From Paulownia fortunei (Eukaryota > Streptophyta > Magnoliopsida > Lamiales > Paulowniaceae), in assembly GCA_019321725.1 (NCBI GenBank), contig CM033114.1:17960278-18024277 (forward strand): 64,000 nucleotides of DNA, read 5' to 3'. The translations under genes were made by a program, and so were the position numbers. The first letter of the stretch is position 1. Each line of letters begins with the position of its first letter. The notes below the pieces were generated by a model. The model did no database searches and was not told where the DNA came from. It worked only from the letters and a program-made list of their open reading frames with translations. Positions 25,090 to 35,380 of this stretch are shown here, piece by piece.

Positions 25090-25095
25090 ATTTTT

Positions 25096-25112
25096 TTGCG
25101 CCTTTGCCGGGG
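25096..25112 (+). other. A1 primer-binding site (tRNA-Asp)
   Basis: ttgcgcctttgccgggg, two mismatches to the complement of the plant tRNA-Asp 3' end. Confidence 0.8.
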
Positions 25113-25187
25113 AAGGCAAGGTAAGTATTTAGGTCTGTTAATATTTTTCCTTTGAAAATATAGTTTGTTTATTTTCTTTATAGATAT

Positions 25188-26820
25188 ATGGTTATATGGT
25201 ATCGTAGTCATAATTCTCGACGTTTAGTAAGAAATAATTCCGAAACTTTGTTTGGAAATTTATTTGAATCATCTCCACACACTTCCACCATAGCTGAAAA
25301 TGAAAGTGTCAAGGATGAAAATGAGAATCAACAAGTGCGTACCATGCGTTATTACTTGCAACCTCTTTGAAATTCTTCTCCTTCTTGTTTTATTTTTTCT
25401 CTAAATGCAAATAACTTTTGATTTAAGTCAGGTATGATCCCTTTACTTCCTAATTTCCATGGTTTAGACTCTAAAAGCCCTTACTTGCATTTAAAAGAAT
25501 TTGATGAAGTATGTGCCACTTTTGATGATCAAACTTGCACAAATGAGATTGTTAAGCTCAAATTATTTTTTTTTTCTTTAAAAGATAAAGAAAAAATTGG
25601 CTTAATTCTTTGAAACCTAGGTCAATTGGCACTTGGCAAGAAATGCAAGCTGAATTTTTGAAAAAATTCTTTCCAACTCATAAAACTAATGCTTTGAAAA
25701 GACAAATTCAAAATTTTTCTCAAAATTCGAATGAAGCTTTCTTTCAATGTTGGGAAAGATTTAAAGATTTGTTGAATTCATGCCCACATCATGGTTTTGA
25801 AAATGACGCTTAATTAGTTTCTTTTATGAAGGTTTAGCTTCCGAAACAAAATAATTTGTTGAAACAATATGTAGTGGTGAGTTTCTTGATAAAGAACCTG
25901 ATGAAACCCTAGAATATCTAGATCATTTGATAGAAAACTCTTAATCATGGCATAGTGGTATTTCTTCCGAAGGTTCTATTAGATCTAATCTTGCTAATAG
26001 TAATAAATAAAAATATTATCTTAGCCAAGAAGATGATCTAAATGCTAGGCTTGCTAGTTTAACAAGAAAAGTTGAAGCCATGGAATTTTAAAAAGTAAAG
26101 GAAATCAAATCTGTGTAAGAGGAAGAAGTTTGTAGTAATTGTGAACTTTTGGGGTACTCAACCAATGAATGTCCAAACATTCCAGTACAAGCAAATTTTA
26201 TGAACACATTCAAAAAACCTTTACATTCTCCATATTCTGAAACTTACAATCCACAATGGAGAAATCATCCCAATTTCAGTTGGCTAGATGATAATCATGC
26301 CCAACCACTGCATTCACAAAAACCGCCACACTTTCATTCTTATCCAGCTTCACATACAAAATCCATTGAGGAGACTTTGCAAGCATTTATACATGAACAA
26401 ACAAAGACTATTCATCCCAAGGAGAAAGTTTTTAATCCACCTCCAGAAATGAAAAATAAAAATAGTCTTGACGACGAAGGTAAGTTTGAAGAAGGTAAGC
26501 GTGAAAATGATGAAAAACAAAAATATTTACCTACAGTTTCTCAAAGATTGCAAGCAACTCAGAAATTGAACTCAAATGCTGAAATTTTTGAAATTTTTAA
26601 ACAAGTAAAGATTAATATTACATTGTTGGATGCAATCAAGCAAGTTCCACCTTATGCCAAATTTTTGAAAGATTTGTGTACAATCAAAAGAAAACATCAT
26701 GTACAAAAGAAGGAATTTTTAACTGAAAGTGTTAGTTCAATCATTCAACAATTCAATCCATCTAAGTACAAAGATCCAGGTTGTCCAACCATTTCATGTA
26801 TCATAGGAAACACTAGAATA
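25188..26820 (+). pseudogene. A1 gag
   Basis: Starts at an ATG shared with A3 (MVIWYRSHNSRRLVR). The capsid-like part contains HLKEFDEVCATFDDQT, WQEMQAEFLKKFFPTHKT and FFQCWERFKDLLNSCPHHGF. The zinc knuckle at 26131-26172 reads C-x2-C-x4-Y-x4-C: the expected His is Tyr (codon at 26155). A 209-bp segment present in A3 (60492-60700) is missing after 26405. In-frame stops lie at 25811, near 25941 and near 26008, among others. Confidence 0.8.
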
Positions 26821-27200
26821 GAGCGTGCTTTGCTTGATCTAGGTGCTAGTATAAATCTTTGACCTTTCTTAGTTTATGAACAGTTAGGTTTACGAGAACT
26901 TAAAACAACTTCTGTTGTATTCCAACTAGCTGACCGTTCGATTAAAGTTCCAAAGGGAATAGTAGAAGATGTGTTGGTACAAATTGATAAGTTTTACTTT
27001 CTAGTTGATTTCATTGTTTTGGACACAGAGCCTGTTGCACAAACACATACACAAATTCCTAGCATTTTGGGTCGTCCTTTTCTTGCAACTTCAAATTCTT
27101 TGATCAATTGTAGAAATGGTATTTTGTAGTTATCATTTGGAAATATGACTTTGGAACTAAATGTGTTTAATGTTTGTATACAACCTGCAGAAGATGTCGA
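26821..27200 (+). pseudogene. A1 aspartic protease
   Basis: Active-site motif DLGAS at 26836-26850 in the context ALLDLGASINL, followed by VYEQLGL, GIVEDVLVQIDKFYF and ILGRPFLAT. A stop just after the motif (26861) and another at 27127 break it. Confidence 0.8.
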
Positions 27201-27488
27201 AGTACAGAAAGTGGATTCAATTGAGGAACTTGTTCATGAATACTTTACTACTACTAACTCTTCAGATTCTTTGGAGACTTGTTTTAAAAGTGAAAATATT
27301 TGTAAAAAGGCACACACTAATACTATCTCTGAATTTTTGCAGGTATAAGAAAAATATTTTTGGAAGCCAAGGTTTGAAGAACTTTCATCATCAACAGTAA
27401 AATCTATTCCATCAAGTATTAAAGCTCCCGTGGTTGATTTAAAACCTTTGCTAATTAATACAAACTCGATGCATCTCAAGAAGATAAG

Positions 27489-28960
27489 TTGATCAAAACT
27501 CTGAAAATACATAAGAATGCTTTAGGATGGACCATTACTGATATTAAAGGTATTAATCTTTTCATTTGCACACATAACATCTATCTAGAGGAAAATGCTA
27601 AACCTTCTAGAAAAATGCAACGAAGGCTAAATCCTAATATGAAAGAAGTAGTGAGAAATGAAGTCATTAAACTCTTAGATAATGGAATTATTTATTCTAT
27701 TTCTGATAGCAAATGGGTAAGTCCTACTCAAGTTGTACCTAAAAAATCTGTAGTTACTGTAGTCAAGAATGAGAATGATGAATTAATTCCAACTAGGACT
27801 GTTACTGGTTGGCAAATGTGCATTGACTATAGAAAATTCAACTCAGTTACTAGAAAATATCATTTTCCATTACCTTTCATGGATCAAATTTTAGAAAGAG
27901 TTGCGGGACACGAATTTTATTGCCTTTTAGATGGATATTCTGGGTATAATCAAATTGCAATTGCACTTGAAGATCAAGAGAAAACAACTTTTACATGTCC
28001 TTTTGGTACTTTTGCATATCAAATGATGCCTTTTGGATTATGTAATGCACTAGCTACATTCCAATGATGCATGCTTAGTATTTTTAGTGACATGGTTGAA
28101 TGTTTTTTCTTTAAGTCCTCATAGATGATTTTTCTGTTTTGGGTAATTCATTTGATGATTGCTTATCTAATTTAGAAAAGGTTTTGATGAGGTGTGAATA
28201 AAAAAATCTTGTGCTCAATTGGGAGAAATGTCATTTCATGGTAACAACTGGTATTGTTCTTGGACACATTATATCATCAGAAGGTATTGAGGTTGACAAA
28301 TCTAAAATTGAGTTAATTGCTAATTTGCCAACACCAAAGACTGTGAAGGAGATTAGATCATGTTTAGGACATACTGGTTTTTATAGAAGATTTATCAAAG
28401 ATTTTAGTATAATATCTAAACCTTTGTGTAATCTTCTAACAAAAGACACTATTTTTGAATGAACTGAAAACTGTGAAAATATTTTTGTTAAGTTTAAAAT
28501 CATGCTTACGTCTGCTCCAATCATGCAGCCTCCAGATTGGACTTTACTTTTTGAAATAATGTGTGATGCTAGTGATTATGCTATTGGAGCTGTCTTGGAA
28601 CAAAGAAAAGATAAAAAACCATATGTTATTTACTATGCAAGTAAAACTTTAAATGATGCTCAATTGAATTATACAACAACTGAAAAAGAATTACTTACTG
28701 TAATTTTTGCATTGGACAAATTTCGATCTTATCTTGTTGGCTCACCAATTGTTATTTTCAGTGATCATGCCGCTTTGAAATATCTTTTGTCAAAAAAAAA
28801 AAGATGCTAAACCAAGAGTGATTAGGTGGATTCTCTTACTCCAGGAATTTAATGTTACTATTCGAGATAAAAATACAGTAGAGAATGTAGTGGCTGATCA
28901 TTTGTCAAGACTTGTTTGTGATGACTCGTTTCAAACCACACCTATTAATGACACTTTCCA
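27489..28960 (+). pseudogene. A1 reverse transcriptase and RNase H
   Basis: RT fingers and palm: WVSPTQVVPKKS, CIDYRKFNSVTRK, HFPLPFMDQILERV, LDGYSGYNQIAIA, TTFTCPFGTFAYQMMPFGLC (27489-28067). The catalytic FIDD box near 28118-28129 is out of frame because of one extra base, and a stop lies at 28066. The thumb follows (VKEIRSCLGHTGFYRRFIKDFS, about 28340). RNase H at 28502-28920 shows CDASDYAIGAVL, YTTTEKELL and FSDHAALKYLL, with a stop after an A run near 28806. Wording and order are those of the Athila lineage. Confidence 0.85.
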
Positions 28961-29029
28961 TGATGAACAACTATTTAATGTTTCTATTTTACCTTGGTTT
29001 GCTGACATTGTTAATTTCTTGTGATAGAA

Positions 29030-30256
29030 AAGATGACATCGCATTGGAACTCTCAAGATAAAAAGAAGTTTTTGACTGGGGTTAAAAAAATTTATTGGGA
29101 TGATCCATACCTATTCAAATATTGTCCGGATCAAATCTTTTGAAGATGTGTGCCTGACAATGAGATAGGTAATATTATCAAATTTTGTCATTCAGAAGCA
29201 TGTGGTGGTCATTTTTCTGTAAAGAAAACTATTGCAAAAATCTTGCAATGTGGATTTTATTGGCCAACTCTTTCCAAAGACACTTACACTTTTTGAAAAA
29301 ATTGTGAAAATTTTCAAAAGTTAGGGTCCCTTTCAAAGAGAAATATGATGCCCCTACACCTTATCCTAGTGATTGAAATCTTTGACTGTTGGGGTATTGA
29401 TTTTATAGGGCCATTTCCATTATTATTTGATTTTCTTTACATATTGGTTGTCATAAATTATGTTTCAAAATGGATCGAGGCAATTCCTTGTCAAAACAAT
29501 GATCACAAAATAGTGATAAATTTTTTGAAAGAAAATATTTTAAGTCGATTTGGAATTCGTAGATCTATTATTAGTGATGGGGGAAAATATTTTTGTAACA
29601 AAGTTTTCAGAACTTTAATGAGGAAATATGGAATCATACATAAAGTTGCAACCCCTTATCACCCTCAGATAAATGGACAAGTTGAACTTGCAAATAGGGA
29701 GATAAAACAAATTTTGTAGAAAATAATTAACCCAAATCGTAAAGATTGGTCTCTTAGACTTACCGATACACTTTGGGCATATAGAACTGCTTTCAAAACA
29801 TCATTAGGCATGTCTCCTTATAAGATAGTTTATGGAAAACCTTGTCATTTACCTGTTGAACTTGAACATAAAGCCTATTGGGCAATCAAAATGTTTAACT
29901 TCAACCTTGATGAACCTTTAAAATTGCGCAAATTACAAATCAATGAACTTCAAGAACTGAGAAATAATGCATATGAGAATTCTAAAATTTATAAAGCAAG
30001 AATCAAAGATTTTCATGATAATAAAATTTCAAGAAAAATATTTGAGGTTGGTCAAAAAGTTTTGCTTTATAATTCTCGATTGCATTTGTTTCCTGAAAAA
30101 TTGAGATCAAGGTGGAATGGTCCTTTTGTGATTGACATTGAGAATCCTAGAAATTATAACATATTCAAAGTAAATGGACAAAGAGTTAAACCATTTCTAG
30201 AAAATCAATTTTCACAAGAGGAAATTATTTTTCTTTCTAACCCTTGTTATGATTAG
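29030..30256 (+). pseudogene. A1 integrase
   Basis: The N-terminal zinc-binding part (CHSEACGGHFSVKKT, then NC near 29303) is broken by a stop. The catalytic core shows D at 29399 (GIDFIGPFP), D at 29576 (ISDGG) and E at 29684 (GQVELANRE), with 35 residues between the last two: a complete D,D-35-E triad. The C-terminus runs from [15 protein letters not shown] to a stop at 30254 and keeps the WNGPFVI motif. Stops at 29296 and 29717 inactivate it. Confidence 0.85.
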
Positions 30257-30437
30257 TGTTATATATACTCATTTTCTCTGACATTTTTTTTTCTTTTATT
30301 TTTTTTCTTTTTCCTGTTAAATGACGGATAACAGTACTCCGTGGCTATAAAATTCGGACTTGTCAGTTTCCCAAACAACTGAAATTTTGTACAAATTTTC
30401 TTTGCTTTTCTCATTCTCTTTTCTTGTTCTTTTCAAA

Positions 30438-31005
30438 ATGGGTGACATTTTTCTTACTCTCAAGAAGCGATTTTCTTTTCTTCCTAAAAATAAAATTTTA
30501 AAAATTTATAAAATCAGGATTGAAAGATTGAGGATGCTTATACACAAGGGCATCTCGGAGGACATACGATGGATAATTGAAGCAAATGTAAGGGCATGTG
30601 AGTTTTCACATGAGTTTCCAGATTTGCTTACTAGATACATGTCTGGTTTTGGTAAAAACACATATTCAAAAAAAATGAAGGGCGAAAAAAATGAAAGTTT
30701 GTCATATTTGTGCTAGATGGACTTGCAACACAACGTTTCATTCTTTAGGAATGGTCTCTAAAAATCGAGAAGATAAACTTAAATTCATTATAGATGGGGT
30801 GAGTAAGGAGTCTTTAGATCACATTATATTGACTCTTGAGACGCATTCATGTGGATTAGTACAACGTGCAATTCTTGATTTATGGGATTATTTTCAAAAT
30901 GAATATAATCTTTATAGTCTTGGGAATCTTATTAAAAGACCCTTTTTACCAGTTTATAAGAAAATTGAATGGGAAGTATGTCCTCGACCCATAGAGGGCG
31001 TTTAA
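30438..31005 (+). pseudogene. A1 extra ORF of unknown function between integrase and LOG
   Basis: Starts MGDIFLTLKKRFSFLPKNK. After about 82 codons the frame slips at a run of seven A (30685-30691) and continues as KVCHICARWTC, then about 90 more residues (SLDHIILTLETHSCGLVQ, AILDLWDYFQ, RPFLPVYKKIEWEV) to the stop at 31003. One base change in the A run would give about 190 continuous codons, far longer than chance in DNA this AT-rich, so it was once a real ORF. The CxxC...WxC cluster suggests metal binding. I do not recognise the family. It could be an element gene or part of captured host DNA. Confidence 0.55.
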
Positions 31006-31209
31006 GCCGTTACTGGATGTAAAACCAGAGGAAGATGTGAGCCACAATCATAACTACATATACATTCACGTGTAAGTAGGTAATTTTTAAATTTCATATG
31101 TGTCCTTATTTTCAACATTTTTGATAAAAAAAAAGACATGCAATAAATGCATTCCCTTTTCACACCTCAATAAATATCACCGTACTCACTCTATTTTTCC
31201 ATAACTTAT

Positions 31210-31874
31210 TTTCAAAAAGAAAAAAAAAGAAAGTTTCTTCAACTGGCAAATTTAATTCCATTTGTGTTTTTTGTGGATCCAATTTTGAAAAAAAATGGTG
31301 AGTTTATAGGGGCAGCCAATAACTTTGGTAGAACTTTAGCAGAAAGAAAAAATCATTTAGTGTATGGGGAAGGCAATTTGGGATTAATGAGGAGTGTTGC
31401 TATTTCTGCTTATGTAGGAGGTGTCAAAGTTCTGGAAATTATCCCAAAATCTTTAACAGTATAGAATATCACAGGTATGATAATTGGAGATGAGATAAAA
31501 GTATCACATATTCAGGATAAAATGCCTAACATGTTAAATAATACGGATGCATTCATTATTCTACCTGGCGATTTTGGTACACTGGAGGAATTATTCCAAG
31601 TTGTCTTTTGGGCGCAACTCAACATTCACCAAAAACCTATAGGTATTCTTAATGTTAATGGTTTCTATGATGGTTTGCTATCTTTTGTAGATCATGCTGT
31701 GAAAAAATATTTTATTTCAACTTCTGCGAGAAGAATCATTATTTCTGCTCCGACACTTGAACAGAACCTGATCTAGCATATGTGTCAGAACCTGATCTAG
31801 CCTTGGCCAATGTGGATTGGTCCAACAGGAACAATGGTCGAAAACATAAATTGAATTTGACTCTCAGTCTGTGA
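31210..31874 (+). pseudogene. Captured LONELY GUY (LOG) cytokinin riboside 5'-monophosphate phosphoribohydrolase, retro-pseudogene
   Basis: LOG enzymes cleave ribose-phosphate from cytokinin nucleotides and so release active cytokinin in one step. The sequence covers nearly the whole protein without introns: SICVFCGS (31257-31280), GRTLAERKNHLVYGEGNLGL, IIPKSL, ITGMIIGDEIKVS, TDAFIILPGDFGTLEE (PGGxGTxxE signature at 31564-31590), WAQLNIHQKPIGILNVNGFY, FISTSARRIIISAPT and the C-terminal LANVDWS to a stop at 31872. Lesions: frameshift in the A run near 31288, TAG at 31462, a short duplication of cagaacctgatctag near 31763-31800, Gly to Asp in the signature, and no start codon. Plant LOG genes normally have several introns, so this looks like a cDNA copy. 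It lies inside A1, upstream of the polypurine tract, in sense orientation. Confidence 0.88.
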
Positions 31875-31980
31875 TACTTATTGTTAATGATTTTATCTAA
31901 TAGTATGTATTTTTTTTCCAGCTTTATTAGCCACATTTTAGGTGATATCTTTCAAACTCTACTTTCCTATCTATTTTTGA

Positions 31981-32020
31981 CATTGGGGACAATGTCTCGA
32001 TTAGGTTGGGGGGAGGAATA
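31981..32020 (+). other. Internal polypurine-tract-like motif, A1
   Basis: cattggggacaatgtctc followed by ggttggggggagg. A related word lies at 42107-42141 (cattgaggacaatgttg, then aagtttggggtg) in another Athila relic. The true PPT of A1 lies 1.6 kb downstream. Confidence 0.45.
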
Positions 32021-32067
32021 GTTGATATCATGACTTGTGTATTCAATGTGTGTTTTTCTAGTATTTA

Positions 32068-32106
32068 AAAATAATAATAAATAAATAAATAAATAAATAA
32101 ATAAAA
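32068..32106. repeat. Microsatellite (AAAT)n
   Basis: Perfect to near-perfect aaat/aata repeats. Confidence 0.9.
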
Positions 32107-33617
32107 ATCAAACATGTTTTTTTTATGGGTCCATTGAAAATATGAAAAATGGTGGCTGAGTAAAGGGTAATTGTAACACTCTTGAGACACATTCCTATTT
32201 TTTGCATAACATGGTAGGTTTGTGAAGTTTTTAACAAATGTTTGTGAATTACCAATTATTTTTTTGAGTCGTAGAGGTTATCCCAACTTCAATGATTAAA
32301 ATTAACCATGAATAATATGGTTTGATTGATAATGGGTGTTGTTTTGGACTTTGATGTTGTTATTTAGTTAATATATTTTTGCGATAATTATACTCAAATT
32401 TTGTTTTGCACAGATAGTTATGTTATTCAGTATGAAGACAATCATGTTAAAATAGATAGTTCTTATGCCCTTGCTCTAATCATTACTTGGATCTTCAACA
32501 TGTGGGGGTTGAGTATTATAATTTTTACTTTTGGTCTATCGAGGCAAACGACTGATAGTGCACCACTAGAAAAATGATTAAGGCATTAGGCTTTCTAGCA
32601 CCATTGCCAAATCAGCTTGTTCTCCATATGATGTTTCAAGAAAACATCCCCTTAGTAAACCACTTTGAGCCTTACAATAAATAATTTTTTTTGTAACCAT
32701 ATCTTTTTACCTAACCTAAATACACTATTATCCAACCCTTGTTCTAAAAATGATTGGAGTTTAAGACACATTCAATTGTCAGCTTGAACTTACAAAAGAA
32801 ATTCAGGTTGGAATAGAAGATAAGTGTGTGGGAGTTTCTCTTAAAAAAAAGAACAAAAAAAGAAAAAAAAAGAAAAAAAAAACAATAATAAAAAAAAAAG
32901 AAAAAAATTGCAAAGTGCTACAAGTTGCAACTAAAAATGAGTTGTTGCAAGATGAATAAGAGGGGTTCAATTCAATAACAATAGACCCCAATGTGAAATT
33001 TGTGGAGTTTGAGAATTATTTATCGATAAATTATTTATCTCTAATTTTATGAAATTTTTAGAACCTTTGTTGCATCCTATCCTTTTATTTATTAGCTACA
33101 TCACCACCCTTTGACCCCATTACAACATTTGTTAAAGACATTTTGATTTGGTGTGGTGCCTTCAGTGTAGTGGAGATTTGCACCAAAGGAAGAACCTATG
33201 ATATTTAACTTTTCTGTTAGAGATTGGGTGATGTTTTTGTAAGATTTTATGAGAATTCACTTATTTGAAGCATGCATAGTTTTATCACTATTGACATTAA
33301 CTATCCACACACACACTTGAGTATGCTTATTGTGGAAATGCATTGATTTTTGAATGACTAAGAGTTAAACTCAACACTTGTTTGATTTTATTTCCATATT
33401 ACTTTGTTCCTTCATGAGAATAAAAGTTGGAAGATAGTTATTATAGGTGTTTGTAGGTATCACTGCTGGAAACCTTCACGAGACTATAACTCGTCCTCTA
33501 TGGGCCACCTAGGGGTTTAAAGGCTTGTTGCATATGCTAAATGCAATCGTGATTTCCTACGAAAGTGGATTAGTTATATTTGTTTTAGGCTTGCTTGAGG
33601 ACAAGCATGGGTTAAGT

Positions 33618-33628
33618 GTGAGGGAATT
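33618..33628 (+). other. A1 polypurine tract
   Basis: gtgagggaatt directly before the 3' LTR start TGATAAG, in the position needed for plus-strand priming. Confidence 0.7.
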
Positions 33629-35238
33629 TGATAAGTGCATATTTTGACATATTTTTATATCAAATCCTTTATACTTTTCTTAATTTATTTTTGTTAATAT
33701 TATTGTTTTATTAATGTTTTGTGTTAGGGAATAAATGGAAGTATGTTTTCAAACTTGTGCAGTTTTTGTAATTTGAGCATAACTTCATGATCAAAAGCCT
33801 TATGGACCTGAAACTTATTTCATTTGAAAGCTAAGAGATAGAGATACAACGTTTCTATTGGAAGCTCAGTCCAATTTGATTTTGACAATAGCAGAAAATT
33901 CATCCAATTAGTTGCACAAAATGGATCACCAAAATTCAAATCAGAGTTCAGCCCAGTATTGACTTATTTTACCAATTGGGTTATATTTATTGAGCCTAAA
34001 TTTATTTTAGGCAGAAATTCGGATATGTTATACCTAAGAGGTAAATAAACAAGTTTACGGAAGATAAGATGGTGTGAAAATGTGTTAAAATGGTAAAAAC
34101 ATAGGCTGGAATTTGCTATTGTTGTTAAAGGATGGCTCTTGGACATGACTCGGTAATTTGACCATATCTCCTTCATCCGACCGTCAGCTTTGACAAAAGA
34201 TATATGAAAATATATCAGCGCCAAAATATTTACAATTTTGATTCTTCACGTATCTTTAAAATCTGGCTGTATCTGACCGAAAAATGCAATTTAATTCAGT
34301 AGGTGAGAAATTTATGTAACAACTTACCAACTCTTGGCAACTAGCATACCACTTGATTAACCCCTCCATTATTTGTTTGGCCTCTAGCTTACTCCAAATA
34401 CTATAATTAGGCAAGGTATTAAGCTTGTAAGAGAAGGGGGGTAGAGGGTTTTTTTAGGCTAAGTTATCTAGTTTGTATGTTTTCTAGTATTGTAAGTTTT
34501 CTAGTAGTAATAGAAATGCATTCTCTAGTTTCTCCTATATTTTTAGTCTTTGCTACTTTTATTATGTCTTTCTAAATTTCATTTTGCTGAGGAAAAAGGG
34601 TGAACCTCTTGATGGAGGAAGAGGAATGGTTATAAGGGTAGAAAATATTTAAGTATGTTGTATTATTATTTTTATTTTTGAACAAAACCCTACTTGTTTT
34701 GTGGTGATTCTTGATTTACGTATCTCCAATGGCACAACAAATACTTGGGTTTATTTAGCTTATTGTACGGTTTACCCCACCGACTGCTAATGTGAAACCT
34801 TAATTTGTTGTTGACGAAGGTGTGCATAAATGCTTGATCCCATAAATAAGTGTTGGTGTTAAGAGATAATTTGCAATAGTAAGACAATATCATGATTACC
34901 TTATTGCATGAGTTATTTGATAATATCTTTCCATTGGAACCTTCATTATGTATGGATTCTAATTGTGGCAATTAATAGAGGTCAAATAAATAAATAACCA
35001 TTTCTCTATCCAAAATTCAAGAGTGGATCCCTAATCCTCAGTATTTTTATTACTTTGGGTTTTTTTAGTTACAACATACATTAATTGTTCATATATTTTG
35101 ATTCACATAAACTCCATCTTTTTAGAAATATAAACTTGAATTCTTCAAACAACTTCCCTGTGGATCGACCTCGGACTCATGAGAAATTTATTACTTAATA
35201 CAACCTACACTTGGGTTTGCAATATTAAAGTTGTAGCA
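33629..35238 (+). mobile_element. A1 3' LTR (1610 bp)
   Basis: Same ends and length as 23478-25089, with scattered substitutions and small indels, so the insertion is not very recent. The TATA box is altered (tataattagg, 34402). Followed by the target repeat aagtt. Confidence 0.9.
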
Positions 35239-35243
35239 AAGTT

Positions 35244-35380
35244 GACAAGTTTATCTTTCCAGAAGACTTCATTGTTCTTGATATGGAAGAAGACTAAGAG
35301 ATCCCCATCATTCTTGATCAACCTTTCTTAGCAATAGAAAAAACCCTCATTAATGAAAGGGTCGATTGATTTTGAGGGTA
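35244..35380 (+). pseudogene. Element H protease, right half
   Basis: Continues the frame cut at 23477: after the aagtt repeat it reads DKFIFPEDFIVLDMEED, then IPIILDQPFLA, which is the expected end of an Athila protease. A stop follows the EED. Confidence 0.75.

Larger units (their letters stand above)
31875..33617 (+). other. A1 3' untranslated region
   Basis: Non-coding. It begins with the element word cattggggacaatgtctc and a G-rich run (31981-32020), has an AAAT microsatellite (32068-32106) and purine runs (32840-32905), and ends at the polypurine tract. I see no gene here. Confidence 0.6.
23478..35238 (+). mobile_element. Athila-type element A1 carrying a captured LOG gene copy
   Basis: Complete in outline: two LTRs starting TGATAAGTGC and ending in CA, a PBS for tRNA-Asp, gag, protease, RT, RNase H, integrase, an extra ORF, a LOG pseudogene, a polypurine tract and the 3' LTR. 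The 5-bp target duplication aagtt is perfect (23473-23477 and 35239-35243). Removing A1 and one aagtt rejoins the protease frame of H (VKVDKF). The element has stops in every gene, so it cannot move by itself now. Confidence 0.9.
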
